DNA from: Novosphingobium fuchskuhlense
GTDB taxonomy: Bacteria > Pseudomonadota > Alphaproteobacteria > Sphingomonadales > Sphingomonadaceae
NCBI RefSeq assembly: GCF_001519075.1
Contig: NZ_KQ954246.1
Coordinates: forward strand, 1-64,000
Reading direction: 5' to 3'
DNA: 64,000 bases
Positions 9,112-19,100 of this stretch are shown here, piece by piece; the stretch's first letter is position 1, and each line of letters begins with the position of its first letter. The translations under genes and the position numbers were made by a program. Under the pieces are notes generated by a model. That model did no database searches. It was not told the origin of the DNA and worked only from the letters and a program-made list of their open reading frames with translations.

Positions 9112-10362
9112 CTATGCCTTTGCCCAGGGCTTTGACTGCGAGCCCGTCTGGTGGATTTGGTGGATGGCCCGTTCGGCACGCCGCAGGTCGTCGGCGCTGG
9201 CAGCGCTTGCCGAAACGGCGGGCATGCCAAGGGCTGAGGCGGGAGTCGCCGCCTTCATCATGCGATCGACGAAATCTTCCCCGAGATTTTTGCGCAGCTC
9301 TGTCGGCATTTCGTCGAACTTGCTGGCGCGCAGGTAGAGGCCGAAATCGCGGCGGGCCTGCTCAAGCCACTTGACGAAATTCTCGCGTTTCTTGGGCACG
9401 CCCACCCATTTGTCGGCGAAGTTCTCGCTCGGGTTGACCGGGTTCGCGACCCAAGCGATGCCATCATGATACTCGAAATGGTGGTCCATGCTGGTCAGGA
9501 TGCTCTGCAACGCACCGGCAATTGTGGGCTCCTCGTTGTAGGCGTGGGCGGCCAGCGTCGTGATGATGATCGAGATAGGCCGAAACTCGCAGTCGCCGAC
9601 GAACATGCAGTCGCGGTGCCGTTTGAGCAGCTGGATGGCACGCTGAAGCGGTGTCTTCACTTTGTGGTCGGGGATCTGGTCGACGCTGGCGGAAATATGC
9701 GCCCGCTTGGCAAACGCCAGCTTGGCCTCATCGAGCCGCACTTTCATGCGGTTCCGGAACCAGGCCGCATACCCGGAAGGGTTGCTGAGTGGCCAGTTGG
9801 TGGACGCCAATTCGTAGTGCGGATGCGTGTTGTCGGTGATCGCGATGGCTTGCCCGGTGAGACCCGTGTCGCTCGCCAAGGCCCGGAAGCCCTTTTCGAG
9901 CAGGACACCCTGATAGCGCTGGGCGTCGGGCAGAGCGGGCAGGATGTCCATGTGAAACTGCGCGCCTGCTGCGTAGTTTAACGTCCAGCAGCGCCGCCCC
10001 TCATCAGGATCGGCCATGCCGTGGGCCTCAGCATACAACGCGACCTCGCGGCCCACTGCCTCTTTCAGGCCCTTCTGGGTGAAGTCGGCCTTGGTGGCTT
10101 CGAGGCGACAGATGAGGTCGACGTCATATTCTTCGGCGTCGGTGAAGGGGCGTGTCACAGTGCCAAGCAGGAAGGAACCCTGCGGCGAAATGGCGGGGTT
10201 GAACTGCGCAATTTCGGATTCAGGGCGATCGAGCCAGTTACCGATGGCGTGGTATCGGTTGCGAGCTTCCTCGAACTTGGATGGCGGAATGTCGAGCGCT
10301 TCGGCAATTTTTTCGAGGATGTCGTCGTGCGACGTGGCGAGATTCTTGTCGTAGATAGTCAT
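9112..10362 (-). CDS. CBASS CD-NTase (cGAS/DncV-like nucleotidyltransferase)
   Basis: This 416-aa protein should make a cyclic oligonucleotide on phage infection. The polymerase-beta-like active site is visible as G62-S63 (SPQGSFLLGT), D80-V-D82 (EEYDVDLIC) and a third aspartate at D139 (FHMDILP). The start at 10362 is chosen because it follows an AGGTG site; that site overlaps the upstream capV stop, so the two genes are coupled. With a patatin effector, a 3'3'-cGAMP-type product is the expected signal, but the clade was not assigned. The C-terminus ends ...KPWAKA, the end that an E2 would conjugate. Confidence 0.87.
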   Translation of the reverse strand: MTIYDKNLATSHDDILEKIAEALDIPPSKFEEARNRYHAIGNWLDRPESEIAQFNPAISPQGSFLLGTVTRPFTDAEEYDVDLICRLEATKADFTQKGLKEAVGREVALYAEAHGMADPDEGRRCWTLNYAAGAQFHMDILPALPDAQRYQGVLLEKGFRALASDTGLTGQAIAITDNTHPHYELASTNWPLSNPSGYAAWFRNRMKVRLDEAKLAFAKRAHISASVDQIPDHKVKTPLQRAIQLLKRHRDCMFVGDCEFRPISIIITTLAAHAYNEEPTIAGALQSILTSMDHHFEYHDGIAWVANPVNPSENFADKWVGVPKKRENFVKWLEQARRDFGLYLRASKFDEMPTELRKNLGEDFVDRMMKAATPASALGMPAVSASAASADDLRRAERAIHQIHQTGSQSKPWAKA

Positions 10363-10366
10363 GGCA

Positions 10367-11374
10367 TCACCTGTAATGCGGCACGAATTCCTCGGCTGGC
10401 GCGCCAAAGAATTGCGGATGGAGTATGGGCTTCTGGATGCGCGCTTCAGTGAAAGCGCGATCCTTCAGACTGCGAATGCGACGGGTATCGTCGAGCGAGT
10501 AAAAGCCGTCGGGTACGGGCTGAGACACACGGTAGATCGCCTTGCGATCGTGAGGGTCGCCGGTCAGGATCTGGGCAATACCGAGCGACCCGTGAGATTG
10601 GCCTGCCATAAACATGCTGGCCATCTGCGGCGCGAGGCGCGCAGCGCCGTAGGCTTCGCGAACCAGCTTGATATCATCGAGACAGCCGATGCTCAGGACG
10701 CGGATCTGGTCCGCCGCCCAACCGAGCGTCGCTATCGTTTCAACCACCGCGATGCCGGTCGGATTGTTGGCCCACATTCCGCCATCTGCGAGCCCGACAT
10801 CATTGGCCGTAACATGCTGGGCGAAGTAGCTGGGTGCGGCGGCGGTAGCCAAGGCCGCGTCAATGGCGAGTTCCTTGTAATCGGTCCTCAGGCGGGGATG
10901 GTGTGCGGTCTTGAAGATGTAGACGCCTTGCGTCTGCGGATGCCAGGCCGGAATGACAAGACGCGTCTGGGCTTCGCCAAGGGTGCGATCGCCCAGCACA
11001 CCGTGCAAGGCGTCGCGCAAGGGCTGCGTGCTGTACTTCGGCCCCCAGAACAGCCACCGGCCGGTGTGCAGGTGGCGATCAATCCAGCCGCCGAAACCAC
11101 CGCGCGTTTGCGCGAAGATCGCCGGCCCCTGCTCCTCGTATAGTTTCAGAATATCGGCGGCGCGTAAGCCGAGCGCGAGACCTATCGCGATGATGCCGCC
11201 GGTTGAAGTGCCGGAGATCAGGTCAAAATAGCGGCCAATCGGCTCGCCAAGATCCTGTTCAAGGTTCGCAAGGAATGCGGCCGGAAACGTGCCGCGGATA
11301 CCGCCACCGTCGATGGTCAGTATCCGCTTCACCGACTTTTCCGCGGGCACGGGCATGATCGGCTCACTCGCCAT
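10367..11374 (-). CDS. capV: Patatin-like phospholipase effector CapV
   Basis: This 335-aa patatin has all three family motifs: oxyanion hole GGGIRG (residues 23-28), nucleophile elbow GTSTG with Ser57, and catalytic Asp197 in DGG. CapV enzymes are switched on by the cyclic dinucleotide from the neighbouring CD-NTase and degrade the inner membrane, killing the infected cell before phage release. It is directly upstream of the CD-NTase, the order seen in Vibrio cholerae capV-dncV. Its start lies 2 nt after the stop of the small DUF2188 gene, so all four genes probably share one mRNA. Confidence 0.88.
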   Translation of the reverse strand: MASEPIMPVPAEKSVKRILTIDGGGIRGTFPAAFLANLEQDLGEPIGRYFDLISGTSTGGIIAIGLALGLRAADILKLYEEQGPAIFAQTRGGFGGWIDRHLHTGRWLFWGPKYSTQPLRDALHGVLGDRTLGEAQTRLVIPAWHPQTQGVYIFKTAHHPRLRTDYKELAIDAALATAAAPSYFAQHVTANDVGLADGGMWANNPTGIAVVETIATLGWAADQIRVLSIGCLDDIKLVREAYGAARLAPQMASMFMAGQSHGSLGIAQILTGDPHDRKAIYRVSQPVPDGFYSLDDTRRIRSLKDRAFTEARIQKPILHPQFFGAPAEEFVPHYR

Positions 11375-11376
11375 TG

Positions 11377-11613
11377 TCAGTGCTTCTTGTCCTTGGGCGG
11401 GCAGGGATCGTTCCCTGGTGCGACGGTGTCCGAGTCGCGCCAGCGGCCATCGCGCCCCTGGATACGAACCTCGCCGCCACCCAGATTGCGCACCGTCTGT
11501 TTGGCCGCCTGTTCGGCAGCTTTCTGGGTGGTGTGCACGCTGCTTGCGCGTTCGCCGCCGGGAGCCTGCACGGCCCAGCCCTTTGCATGTTTCGTTACGT
11601 ATCGGTCGGCCAT
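11377..11613 (-). CDS. Small DUF2188-family protein leading the CBASS operon
   Basis: A 78-aa protein with the DUF2188 pattern: K-GWAVQAPGGERASS, a run of helical residues with Gln and Ala, then GGEVRIQGRDGRW. The function of the family is unknown. The start is fixed by a strong AAAGGAGA site 5 nt upstream; an in-frame upstream start would lie inside the operator palindrome. It is the first gene after the divergent regulatory region and is 2 nt from capV. That placement suggests co-expression with CBASS, though it may be an unrelated passenger. Confidence 0.7.
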   Translation of the reverse strand: MADRYVTKHAKGWAVQAPGGERASSVHTTQKAAEQAAKQTVRNLGGGEVRIQGRDGRWRDSDTVAPGNDPCPPKDKKH

Positions 11614-11646
11614 GAGAATCTCCTTTGCCGTTGACTCACCAACACC

Positions 11647-11702
11647 ATGAGAGTAGAAACTATACGTGACTTTTGTCAAGTGCGTATAGTTTCTACTCTC
11701 AT
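11647..11702. promoter_or_regulatory. Perfect 20-bp inverted repeat: operator of divergent defence operons
   Basis: The arms at 11647-11666 and 11683-11702 are exact reverse complements (arm: ATGAGAGTAGAAACTATACG) around a 16-bp centre. Each arm contains a TATAGT hexamer reading outward (rightward 11685-11690, leftward 11664-11659) that could be the -10 of a divergent promoter. The site lies between the DUF2188-CBASS operon and the WYL regulator operon. WYL regulators of the CapW/BrxR type bind such palindromes as dimers and repress defence promoters. The operator role is inferred; the repeat itself is seen directly. Confidence 0.75.
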
Positions 11703-12579
11703 GAAGGGCGATCGAGTGCGCTGGGGAATCGAGCAGAGGCTTGAATTTATTGAGTTCCGCCTGTTCTGGGAGGGGACTATCAACCGCGCGGACATCGTGG
11801 ATTACTTCGCTGTCTCGGTGCCCCAGGCGTCAAAGGACCTTTCGCTCTATCAAGAGCGAGCCCCGGGAAACATGGAGTATGACAAGCGCGGTAAGCGCTA
11901 CGTCGCCGCCGAAAAGTTCATGCTGCGCTTCCTTGATCCCGACCCCTACGTTTACCTCTCGCAATTGCGGTCGGTAGCCGAAGGCGCTGTATCATCCCGC
12001 GAGTCGTGGATTGCCAACCTGCCTAGCGCTGACGTTGCGCTGACGCCGAAGCGCGGCGTTGATATCGAAGTCCTGCGCAAGGTTCTTGATGCGGTGCGTG
12101 AAGGCGCGTCGATTGAGGTTTTTTACCAGTCCATGAATGCGGTGCGGCCCGAACCGATTTGGCGTCGCATGACACCCCACGCGTTCGGTCACGATGGCTT
12201 CCGCTGGCACGTGCGCGGCTTTTGCCACCTTGAGCACAAGTTCAAAGACTTCCTCCTGCCTCGTATTCTTGAGGTGGGAGACAAGGACAAGCCTGGCTCG
12301 ACCGGTGATCAAGACTGGCTCTGGAACAACTATTTTGATGTCCAGATCGGGCCTCATCCGGACCTGACCGACAGTCAGAAAAAGGTCGTGGCCAAGGATT
12401 ACGGGCTCGAAGACGGCAACGGTGTGCTCAGCGTTCGCTATGCGATGCTGTTTTATGTCCTCAAGCGACTTGGCTTGCTTGGGGATGCAGCAAGGCAGAG
12501 TGCTCGCACTCAACATATTGTTGCGATAAACCGCAAGGAAACAGAGGCTGCGCTTGAGAAGGCGGAGCTGCGGCTATGA
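11701..12579 (+). CDS. WYL-domain transcriptional regulator (CapW/BrxR-like)
   Basis: About 292 aa. The N-terminal winged HTH (RWGIEQRLEFIEFRLFWEG, then DYFAVSVPQASKDLSLYQ) is typical of BrxR/CapW regulators. A WYL domain follows around residues 120-205 (VFYQSMNAVRPEP, WHVRGFC) and then a C-terminal dimer-forming domain. It is the first gene of the Hma-like operon and faces the CBASS operon across the palindrome, so it probably represses one or both. The ATG at 11701 lies inside the palindrome and lacks a clear ribosome-binding site. A GTG at 11716 with AAGGGCG upstream is an alternative start, and an ATG at 11647 is less likely. Confidence 0.83.
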   Translation: MKGDRVRWGIEQRLEFIEFRLFWEGTINRADIVDYFAVSVPQASKDLSLYQERAPGNMEYDKRGKRYVAAEKFMLRFLDPDPYVYLSQLRSVAEGAVSSRESWIANLPSADVALTPKRGVDIEVLRKVLDAVREGASIEVFYQSMNAVRPEPIWRRMTPHAFGHDGFRWHVRGFCHLEHKFKDFLLPRILEVGDKDKPGSTGDQDWLWNNYFDVQIGPHPDLTDSQKKVVAKDYGLEDGNGVLSVRYAMLFYVLKRLGLLGDAARQSARTQHIVAINRKETEAALEKAELRL

Positions 12580-12601
12580 CATTTTGGGAAAGTGCCAAGT
12601 A

Positions 12602-15600
12602 ATGGGGGCGAAGCTTGAGGACATCAAGAACGGCGCATCTGTGCGGGGTATTGCCTCTGCTCAGTCGGCGCAGGTTCTGTCTATTGACTGGATTGGCGAT
12701 CAGGCGATCAATGTCGTCTACCGCGATCACAACGGCACGGTCGCCGAAGCAGTCCTTTACCGGGACGATGAACATCGCCTCGAAGTCGAGCAGAACGGGC
12801 GACCTTGGTCGTTCGATGCCGATGGCGCGCTCCTGCGTCTGGTAACCGAGGCAAACCGGATCAAGCTGGCCCATTATTTCGATCCCTATCTCGCCATCCA
12901 CACCAGTCTGGTCGATCCGCTGCCGCATCAGATTTCCGCGGTTTACGGCGAGATGCTGCCTCGCCAGCCACTGCGCTTCCTGCTGGCGGACGATCCGGGC
13001 GCCGGCAAGACGATCATGGCCGGGCTATTGATCAAGGAATTGATCGCGCGGAGCGATCTCGAGCGCTGCCTCGTCGTCGCCCCGGGCAGCCTGGTCGAGC
13101 AGTGGCAGGATGAGTTGGGCCAGAAGTTCAATCTGGAATTCGACATTCTCAGCCGCGACATGATCGAGAATTCGCGGTCGGGGAACCCATTTAGTGATCG
13201 CGATCGACTGATCGTCCGGCTCGACGTTCTGGCACGTAATGAAGAGCTTCAGGACAAGCTCATGAGCGCCCGCGAATGGGATCTCATTATCTGCGACGAA
13301 GCCCATCGCATGTCGGCCACCTATTTCGGTGGCGAGGTCAAATATACCCGGCGCTATCAGGTGGGGCAGAAGCTTGGGCAGGCTTGCCGCCATCTGCTGC
13401 TCATGTCGGCAACTCCGCATAACGGTAAGGAAGAGGACTTCCAGCTGTTCATGGCGTTGCTCGACGGCGACCGCTTTGAAGGGCGCTTCCGCGACGGCGT
13501 TCACTACGCCGACACGGCCGACATGATGCGGCGCTTGACCAAGGAAGAGCTGCTCAAGTTTGACGGGCGGCCACTCTTCCCTGAGCGCCGTGCGCGGACC
13601 GTGAAGTACCAGCTGTCCGAGGGTGAGGCCGCTCTTTACACCGCGGTGACCGAATATGTGCGCACCGAGATGAACCGCGTGCAGCGATTTGCCGAGGGCG
13701 ACGGGAAGAAGCGCAATAACATCGGTTTCGCACTGCAGATCCTCCAACGCCGTCTCGCCTCGTCGCCGGCGGCAATTTATCAGTCATTGAAGCGCCGCCG
13801 CGAACGCCTGGAGAATGAGCTGGCCGAAGCACGCCTCGCTTCGAGGGGGCGCCGCGCAGGGGCCGATGCACCCAAGATCAATCCCGACATGCTGCGCAAT
13901 ATCGAAGAATATGGACAGGAGGAGATCGACGAACTTGAAGAGCTAATCTCAACCGGCGCTACGACTGCGGAGACGGTCGAGCAGCTGGCGCTTGAAGTCG
14001 ACACGCTCAAAGGCTTGGAGTCGATGGCTCTGAGTGTCCTACGCTCGGGCGTTGATACCAAGTGGACGCAACTCAACCGGATTCTTGACGATGATTTGAT
14101 GGTCGATTCTGCTGGGAATCGTCGCAAACTAATAATCTTCACCGAACCAAAGGACACACTCCACTACCTATTGGACAAGGTACGTGCCCGTCTTGGCAAC
14201 CCTGACGCTGTCGATGTCATACATGGCGGCGTGTCGCGTGAAGAACGCCGCAAGGTGGTCGAACGCTTCATGCAAGACAAGGACATGCTGGTCCTGATCG
14301 CCAATGATGCAGCCGGTGAGGGTGTGAACCTCCAGCGCGGCCATCTGATGGTCAATTACGATTTGCCTTGGAACCCCAACAAGATCGAGCAGCGGTTCGG
14401 CCGCATCCACCGGATCGGTCAGACGGAGGTGTGCCACCTGTGGAACCTAGTAGCCGCAGACACGCGCGAGGGCGAAGTCTATGCTCGCCTACTTGAGAAG
14501 TTAGAAGCTGCCCGCGAAGCGCTCGGGGGGCGCGTCTATGACGTGCTGGGCGAGCTATTTGAAGGTACGGCGCTAAAAGACCTCTTGTTTGAGGCCATCC
14601 AGTATGGCGAGCAAGAGGATGTAAAGGCGCGCCTGTTTCAACAGGTTGATGGCGCTGTCGATCAAGGGCACCTGCTCGAACTGTTACGCCGCCGGGCGCT
14701 CACCAATGACACGATGCCAGCGGCAAAGGTTGACGAGCTTCGACTCGATATGGAGCGAGCTGAAGCGCTGCGACTTCAACCGCATCATATTCAGAGCTTT
14801 TTTGTTGAGGCCTTCCAGCACCTTGGCGGCCGAATTCAGCGCCGTGAGGAGGGTAGATGGGAGATCACTCATGTGCCGGTCCGAATTCGTGAGCGAGATC
14901 GTCAAATTGGCACGGCAGCTCCCGTTCAGAAGCAGTATGAGCGCATTTGCTTTGAGAAGAGCAAGATCAACCAACAGCCAGTTGCGGCGTTCGTCTGCCC
15001 CGGGCATCCATTGCTTGAGGCGGTCATAAGTCTGATCAGGGAACAATATGACCAAATCATGCGGCAGGGTGCAATCCTCGTCGATGATACCGAGGCTGGC
15101 AATTCGCTCTCCGCGATTTTCCTGCTCGAGCACAGCATTCAGGATGGTCGAACGACCAGTGTCGGCAAGCCTCATGTGATTTCGCAGCGGCTTCAGTTCG
15201 CCGCGATCGACAAGGCGGGTCACGCCGTCAGCGCAGGCATTGCCCCCCACCTCAACCTTCGGCCAGCAACTCCCGACGAAATCGATGTCGTTCGCGATTT
15301 GCTCGACGAGGATTGGTTGACAACCGAGCTTGAAAAGGTCGCCATTCGATTCGCCACGGTCGAGTTGGCCCAAGGCCATGTCGCCGAGGTGAAGGCTCGG
15401 CGGATACCGGAAATCGAGAAAGTTGAGAGGGAGGTGCGTGCCCGGCTCAAGAAGGAAATCAACTACTGGGACTCGCGCGCCTTTGAACTCAAGGAAGAGG
15501 AGAAGGCTGGCAAAAAGACCCGCCTAAATTGGCAGAATGCCCAGCGCCGTGCCGAGGACCTAGCGGAGCGCCAAAAACGTCGGATGGACCAGCTGGAAAA

Positions 15601-16105
15601 GGAACGGTTCATTTCGTCGCAGCCACCTCGGGTCCGCGGCGGCATGGTCGTTATCCCGCGTGGCTTGCTGGAGGAGCGCCTGGCTCCCGCGATGCCTAAC
15701 CGTTTTTCTGAAGACCCTGCAGCGCGCCGCGCAATCGAACTCGCAGCGATGGAAGCCGTCATGGCGTCGGAGCGTGCGCTCGGTAATGCCCCGGTCGACG
15801 TTTCGGCGCAGAAAATCGGTTATGACATCGCTTCGCACGATCCGGGCACAGGGCACTTACGCTTCATTGAGGTCAAAGGCCGGATTGATGGCGCAGATAC
15901 TGTGATGATCACCAGGCAGGAAATCATTACGTCCTTGCATGAGCCGGACAAATTCATCCTAGCAGTAGTCTCGGTTAATGGCGGTTTCGCGCATGAGCCG
16001 CGCTATATTCGAGGCTCGCTCACGGAACGAGAGCCATCATTCCTGGAGACTGCAATTCAGTTCGACTTACGCCGCCTTCTTGAACGGGCGCGCGCGCCGT
16101 CATGA
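12602..16105 (+). CDS. SNF2-type helicase with C-terminal DUF3883 (nuclease-like) domain
   Basis: This 1167-aa superfamily 2 helicase has Walker A GAGKT at 133-137, DEAH at 232-235, SATPHNGK near 268 and GRIHRIGQ at 600-607. The C-terminus carries a DUF3883 domain with GYDI (1073-1076) and IEVKGR (E1090, K1092). That D...ExK arrangement recalls PD-(D/E)xK nucleases. Such helicases occur in DISARM (DrmD) and in Hma-type defence loci, where they probably translocate on invading DNA. The ATG at 12602 is chosen over one at 12554 because that one would overlap the regulator gene. The stop overlaps the next start by ATGA. Confidence 0.85.
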   Translation: MGAKLEDIKNGASVRGIASAQSAQVLSIDWIGDQAINVVYRDHNGTVAEAVLYRDDEHRLEVEQNGRPWSFDADGALLRLVTEANRIKLAHYFDPYLAIHTSLVDPLPHQISAVYGEMLPRQPLRFLLADDPGAGKTIMAGLLIKELIARSDLERCLVVAPGSLVEQWQDELGQKFNLEFDILSRDMIENSRSGNPFSDRDRLIVRLDVLARNEELQDKLMSAREWDLIICDEAHRMSATYFGGEVKYTRRYQVGQKLGQACRHLLLMSATPHNGKEEDFQLFMALLDGDRFEGRFRDGVHYADTADMMRRLTKEELLKFDGRPLFPERRARTVKYQLSEGEAALYTAVTEYVRTEMNRVQRFAEGDGKKRNNIGFALQILQRRLASSPAAIYQSLKRRRERLENELAEARLASRGRRAGADAPKINPDMLRNIEEYGQEEIDELEELISTGATTAETVEQLALEVDTLKGLESMALSVLRSGVDTKWTQLNRILDDDLMVDSAGNRRKLIIFTEPKDTLHYLLDKVRARLGNPDAVDVIHGGVSREERRKVVERFMQDKDMLVLIANDAAGEGVNLQRGHLMVNYDLPWNPNKIEQRFGRIHRIGQTEVCHLWNLVAADTREGEVYARLLEKLEAAREALGGRVYDVLGELFEGTALKDLLFEAIQYGEQEDVKARLFQQVDGAVDQGHLLELLRRRALTNDTMPAAKVDELRLDMERAEALRLQPHHIQSFFVEAFQHLGGRIQRREEGRWEITHVPVRIRERDRQIGTAAPVQKQYERICFEKSKINQQPVAAFVCPGHPLLEAVISLIREQYDQIMRQGAILVDDTEAGNSLSAIFLLEHSIQDGRTTSVGKPHVISQRLQFAAIDKAGHAVSAGIAPHLNLRPATPDEIDVVRDLLDEDWLTTELEKVAIRFATVELAQGHVAEVKARRIPEIEKVEREVRARLKKEINYWDSRAFELKEEEKAGKKTRLNWQNAQRRAEDLAERQKRRMDQLEKERFISSQPPRVRGGMVVIPRGLLEERLAPAMPNRFSEDPAARRAIELAAMEAVMASERALGNAPVDVSAQKIGYDIASHDPGTGHLRFIEVKGRIDGADTVMITRQEIITSLHEPDKFILAVVSVNGGFAHEPRYIRGSLTEREPSFLETAIQFDLRRLLERARAPS

Positions 16106-19100
16106 GTACACTGCAGCATTCCGATTCGGCCAAAAAGAGACCGCCAGACTACTTCCATTCGATCAGGGAGCGAGCTTCTAAGCGATGGGATCAGCTTGAG
16201 GCCGATCCCGAGCTTGCTGGGCCGTGGCACCAACTTTTCAAGCAGGTCCAGAGTCCCCGCCATATACTATCCGAGCTGCTTCAGAACGCAGACGACGCGG
16301 GGGCTACCGAGGCACGCGTTTGGATTGAAAGTGATCGCTTTGTGTTCCAGCACAATGGCGAAGATTTTGTCGAAGCTCACTTCGCTTCGATCTGCCGGTT
16401 CGGATACTCAAACAAGCGAGCGCTGCACACTATCGGATTTCGTGGCATCGGTTTCAAGAGCACGTTCAGTTTGGGTGATCGGGTTGAACTATTCACCCCC
16501 ACACTGGCGGTCGCTTTCGAGCGCAGCCGCTTCACGGAACCGCTTTGGATTGACGATGAGCTGCCCAAGCAGGGCGTCACCAGGGTCGAAGTGCAGATCG
16601 CAAATCCACTTCTCCGCCGCGAAGTTGAAAAAAACCTAGATGAATGGCTAAAAAGCCCTGTTTCTCTGCTCTTTTTCAAGCAAATCCGGCGCCTCCAGAT
16701 TGGCGAGCAAGAGGTCCATTGGCAAAGCCTTGGTCCTGGCCCCGTCGCTGACAGCGAATGGATGTCGTTGGACAACAAGGGGGATGATGCCTTCCTGCTG
16801 GTGCGGTCCGCTCACGAGGCTTTTCCAGCAGACGCGCTCGATGAAATTCGCAAGGAGCGGTTGCTGGGCGCAGAGGATGGTGGCGACTTTCCGCCTTGCC
16901 GAGTCGAGATTGTTTTGGGCGCGAAGGGGAGGCTTTATGTCGTGCTACCCACGGGCGTTGAAACGCTTCTCCCTTTCGCATGCAACGCTCCCTTCATCCA
17001 AGATCCCGCACGTTTAAAGATCAAGGATCCGGAGACATCGCCTACAAACCGCTGGCTCCTAAAGAGAACCGGTGATTTGGCGGCGAGAGCCATGTTCGAG
17101 TGGCTAGAACAGTCCAATCCCGGCACTCTCGATCGGGCGGCTGCCTATGGCCTGCTTCCTGACGTCGATCGAGAAGCGAGCTCTCTTGAAGGATCCTGCG
17201 GGGCGATTGTTGAACTGGCGTTTGCGGATGCGATTCAGGATCGGCCGATCCTGCTCACGGAAGAAGGGCAATTGGCTGCGCCCGGCGCAGCTATCGTAAT
17301 TCCGCTGCCGATTTTCGACATTTGGCCGGCCGAGCAAGCCATGGCTCTGCTGGATGAAGAATCCCGACCTCCATTGTGCCAGCACGTTTCTCTCGCTGAT
17401 CGAACCAAGCTGATCCATTGGAACATGATAACGGAGTTCTCGAAGAGCGATCTCCTTGGCCGCCTCCGAAAAAGCCATCTACCACGTCCTTCCACTTGGC
17501 GGCATTTGCTCAACCTATGGGCGTATATCGCGCCCGAGGTGACAAGCTGGCAGTGCCGAGATGCTGATGCCCTTCGAATCGTTCCAGTCCAAGGCAAGGA
17601 AGTCCTGTATTCTGCATCCGAGGTCGTGCGGCTTGGGGAGAAAAAGCTGCTCCAATCAGATGAAGATTGGGAGTTTCTCGCGGGGCATTTGATTGTTCTG
17701 AATCAGAACTGGACCCGCTTCATTGCGGATCAGCGCAGAGAAAAGGGAGAAGGGTTTGACGAACGGCAAGTTGGCGTCGAAGCCGCATTTGCGGTTCTAG
17801 AGGAGATCGGACTCGACGAGACCAGCGACGTCAACGCTGTTCTCGAGCGAGTGGCAGACGATTTTTTTGGATCAAGCGGAATCAAACTGGCCGAATGTAT
17901 TCAGCTTGCCCAAATCGCTGCCAAGTTGGGCGCGACGGTTGGCGGCGCATTCCGCTTTGCCTGCGCTGACCTCAAGCTTCGCGCGATCTCGAACACGATT
18001 TTGTTTGATGAAAATGGTGCGCTCGATGACCTCCTGCCTCCTGCGCTGAAGCAAACGCAGATACTACATCCAAGCTATCATTCAGGGTTCACATCCTGTT
18101 CTAAGGAGGACTGGCTCCAGTGGGTTTCGACGGGCAAGGCGGGGCTCAAATCATTTCCTCCCCTCGTTGAGGTGCGCACCCTTTCTGGAAGACGGCGTGC
18201 GCTCGACGACGAACTGAAGAACCGCGGCTTCGCTGGGGCATTCGACATCCGTTACAAGGATCCCTGGTTCTACATTTACGACTGGGATTTTGCGTCAGAC
18301 GTTTGGGCATATTGGGACAGTCTCGCAAAGGACGATCCCACGATATGGGTCGCTGTCGCCGAGCGGCTGTTTGCGGAAAAGAGCGAATTTTGGTCCTCAA
18401 AGGTGTCTGCTCGCGTCATTGAGGAGGCTTCCAACGGGCATCAACGAACTGTCCTTCGCCGGGATGTTTTGCCTATGTGGGCCGTTCGACTTCGCGAATT
18501 GCCGTGCCTGCGCGACACACGTGGCTATGTCCAAAAGCCAATAGATTTGCTCAGGCGTACCCCAGAAACGGAGTCATTACTCGATGTTGAGTCATTCGTT
18601 CATGGCTTGCTCGATCGCGAAACAACGCGACCACTCCTGGATATACTCGGGGTCCGAAGCTCGCCGAGCGGTCCAGGGCGCCTGCTTGATCGGGTGCGCG
18701 CTCTGGCAAAGTCGGAAAGAGCGCCAGCTCACGAGGTAGAAAAATGGTATCGCCGTCTCGACCAGATGTTCAATGGTGCTTCGACTGCCGACGCGCAGAG
18801 CATCAAAGATGCGTTTGGGACAGAGAAGCTGATCCTGTCACATGACGGGACCTGGGTGACATCGGGCAGCGCCTTCCTGGCTGGCGATGAAGAGGATGTA
18901 CCTGGAGCCGCGATCATTCGCGCCTCAGTGCTGGATCTCAGCCTGTGGCGCCGAGTCGGAGTCGCCGAGCGGCCCTCTGCAGATCTTGCGCTCCAATGGC
19001 TCGGCAGCCTGACACCCGGCAAAGCACTCTCGACGGACGACGCACGTCGCGTCCGGACACTGATATCGCGTTATCCGAACCGCATTTGGGAAGAGTGCGG

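Noticed and set aside
10361..11143. Rightward open frame across capV
   Set aside because: CapV on the other strand has all catalytic motifs; this is a shadow.
11647..11702. The 20-bp palindrome as a transcription terminator
   Set aside because: It lies between divergent starts, not after genes, and has no T-run; an operator is the better reading.
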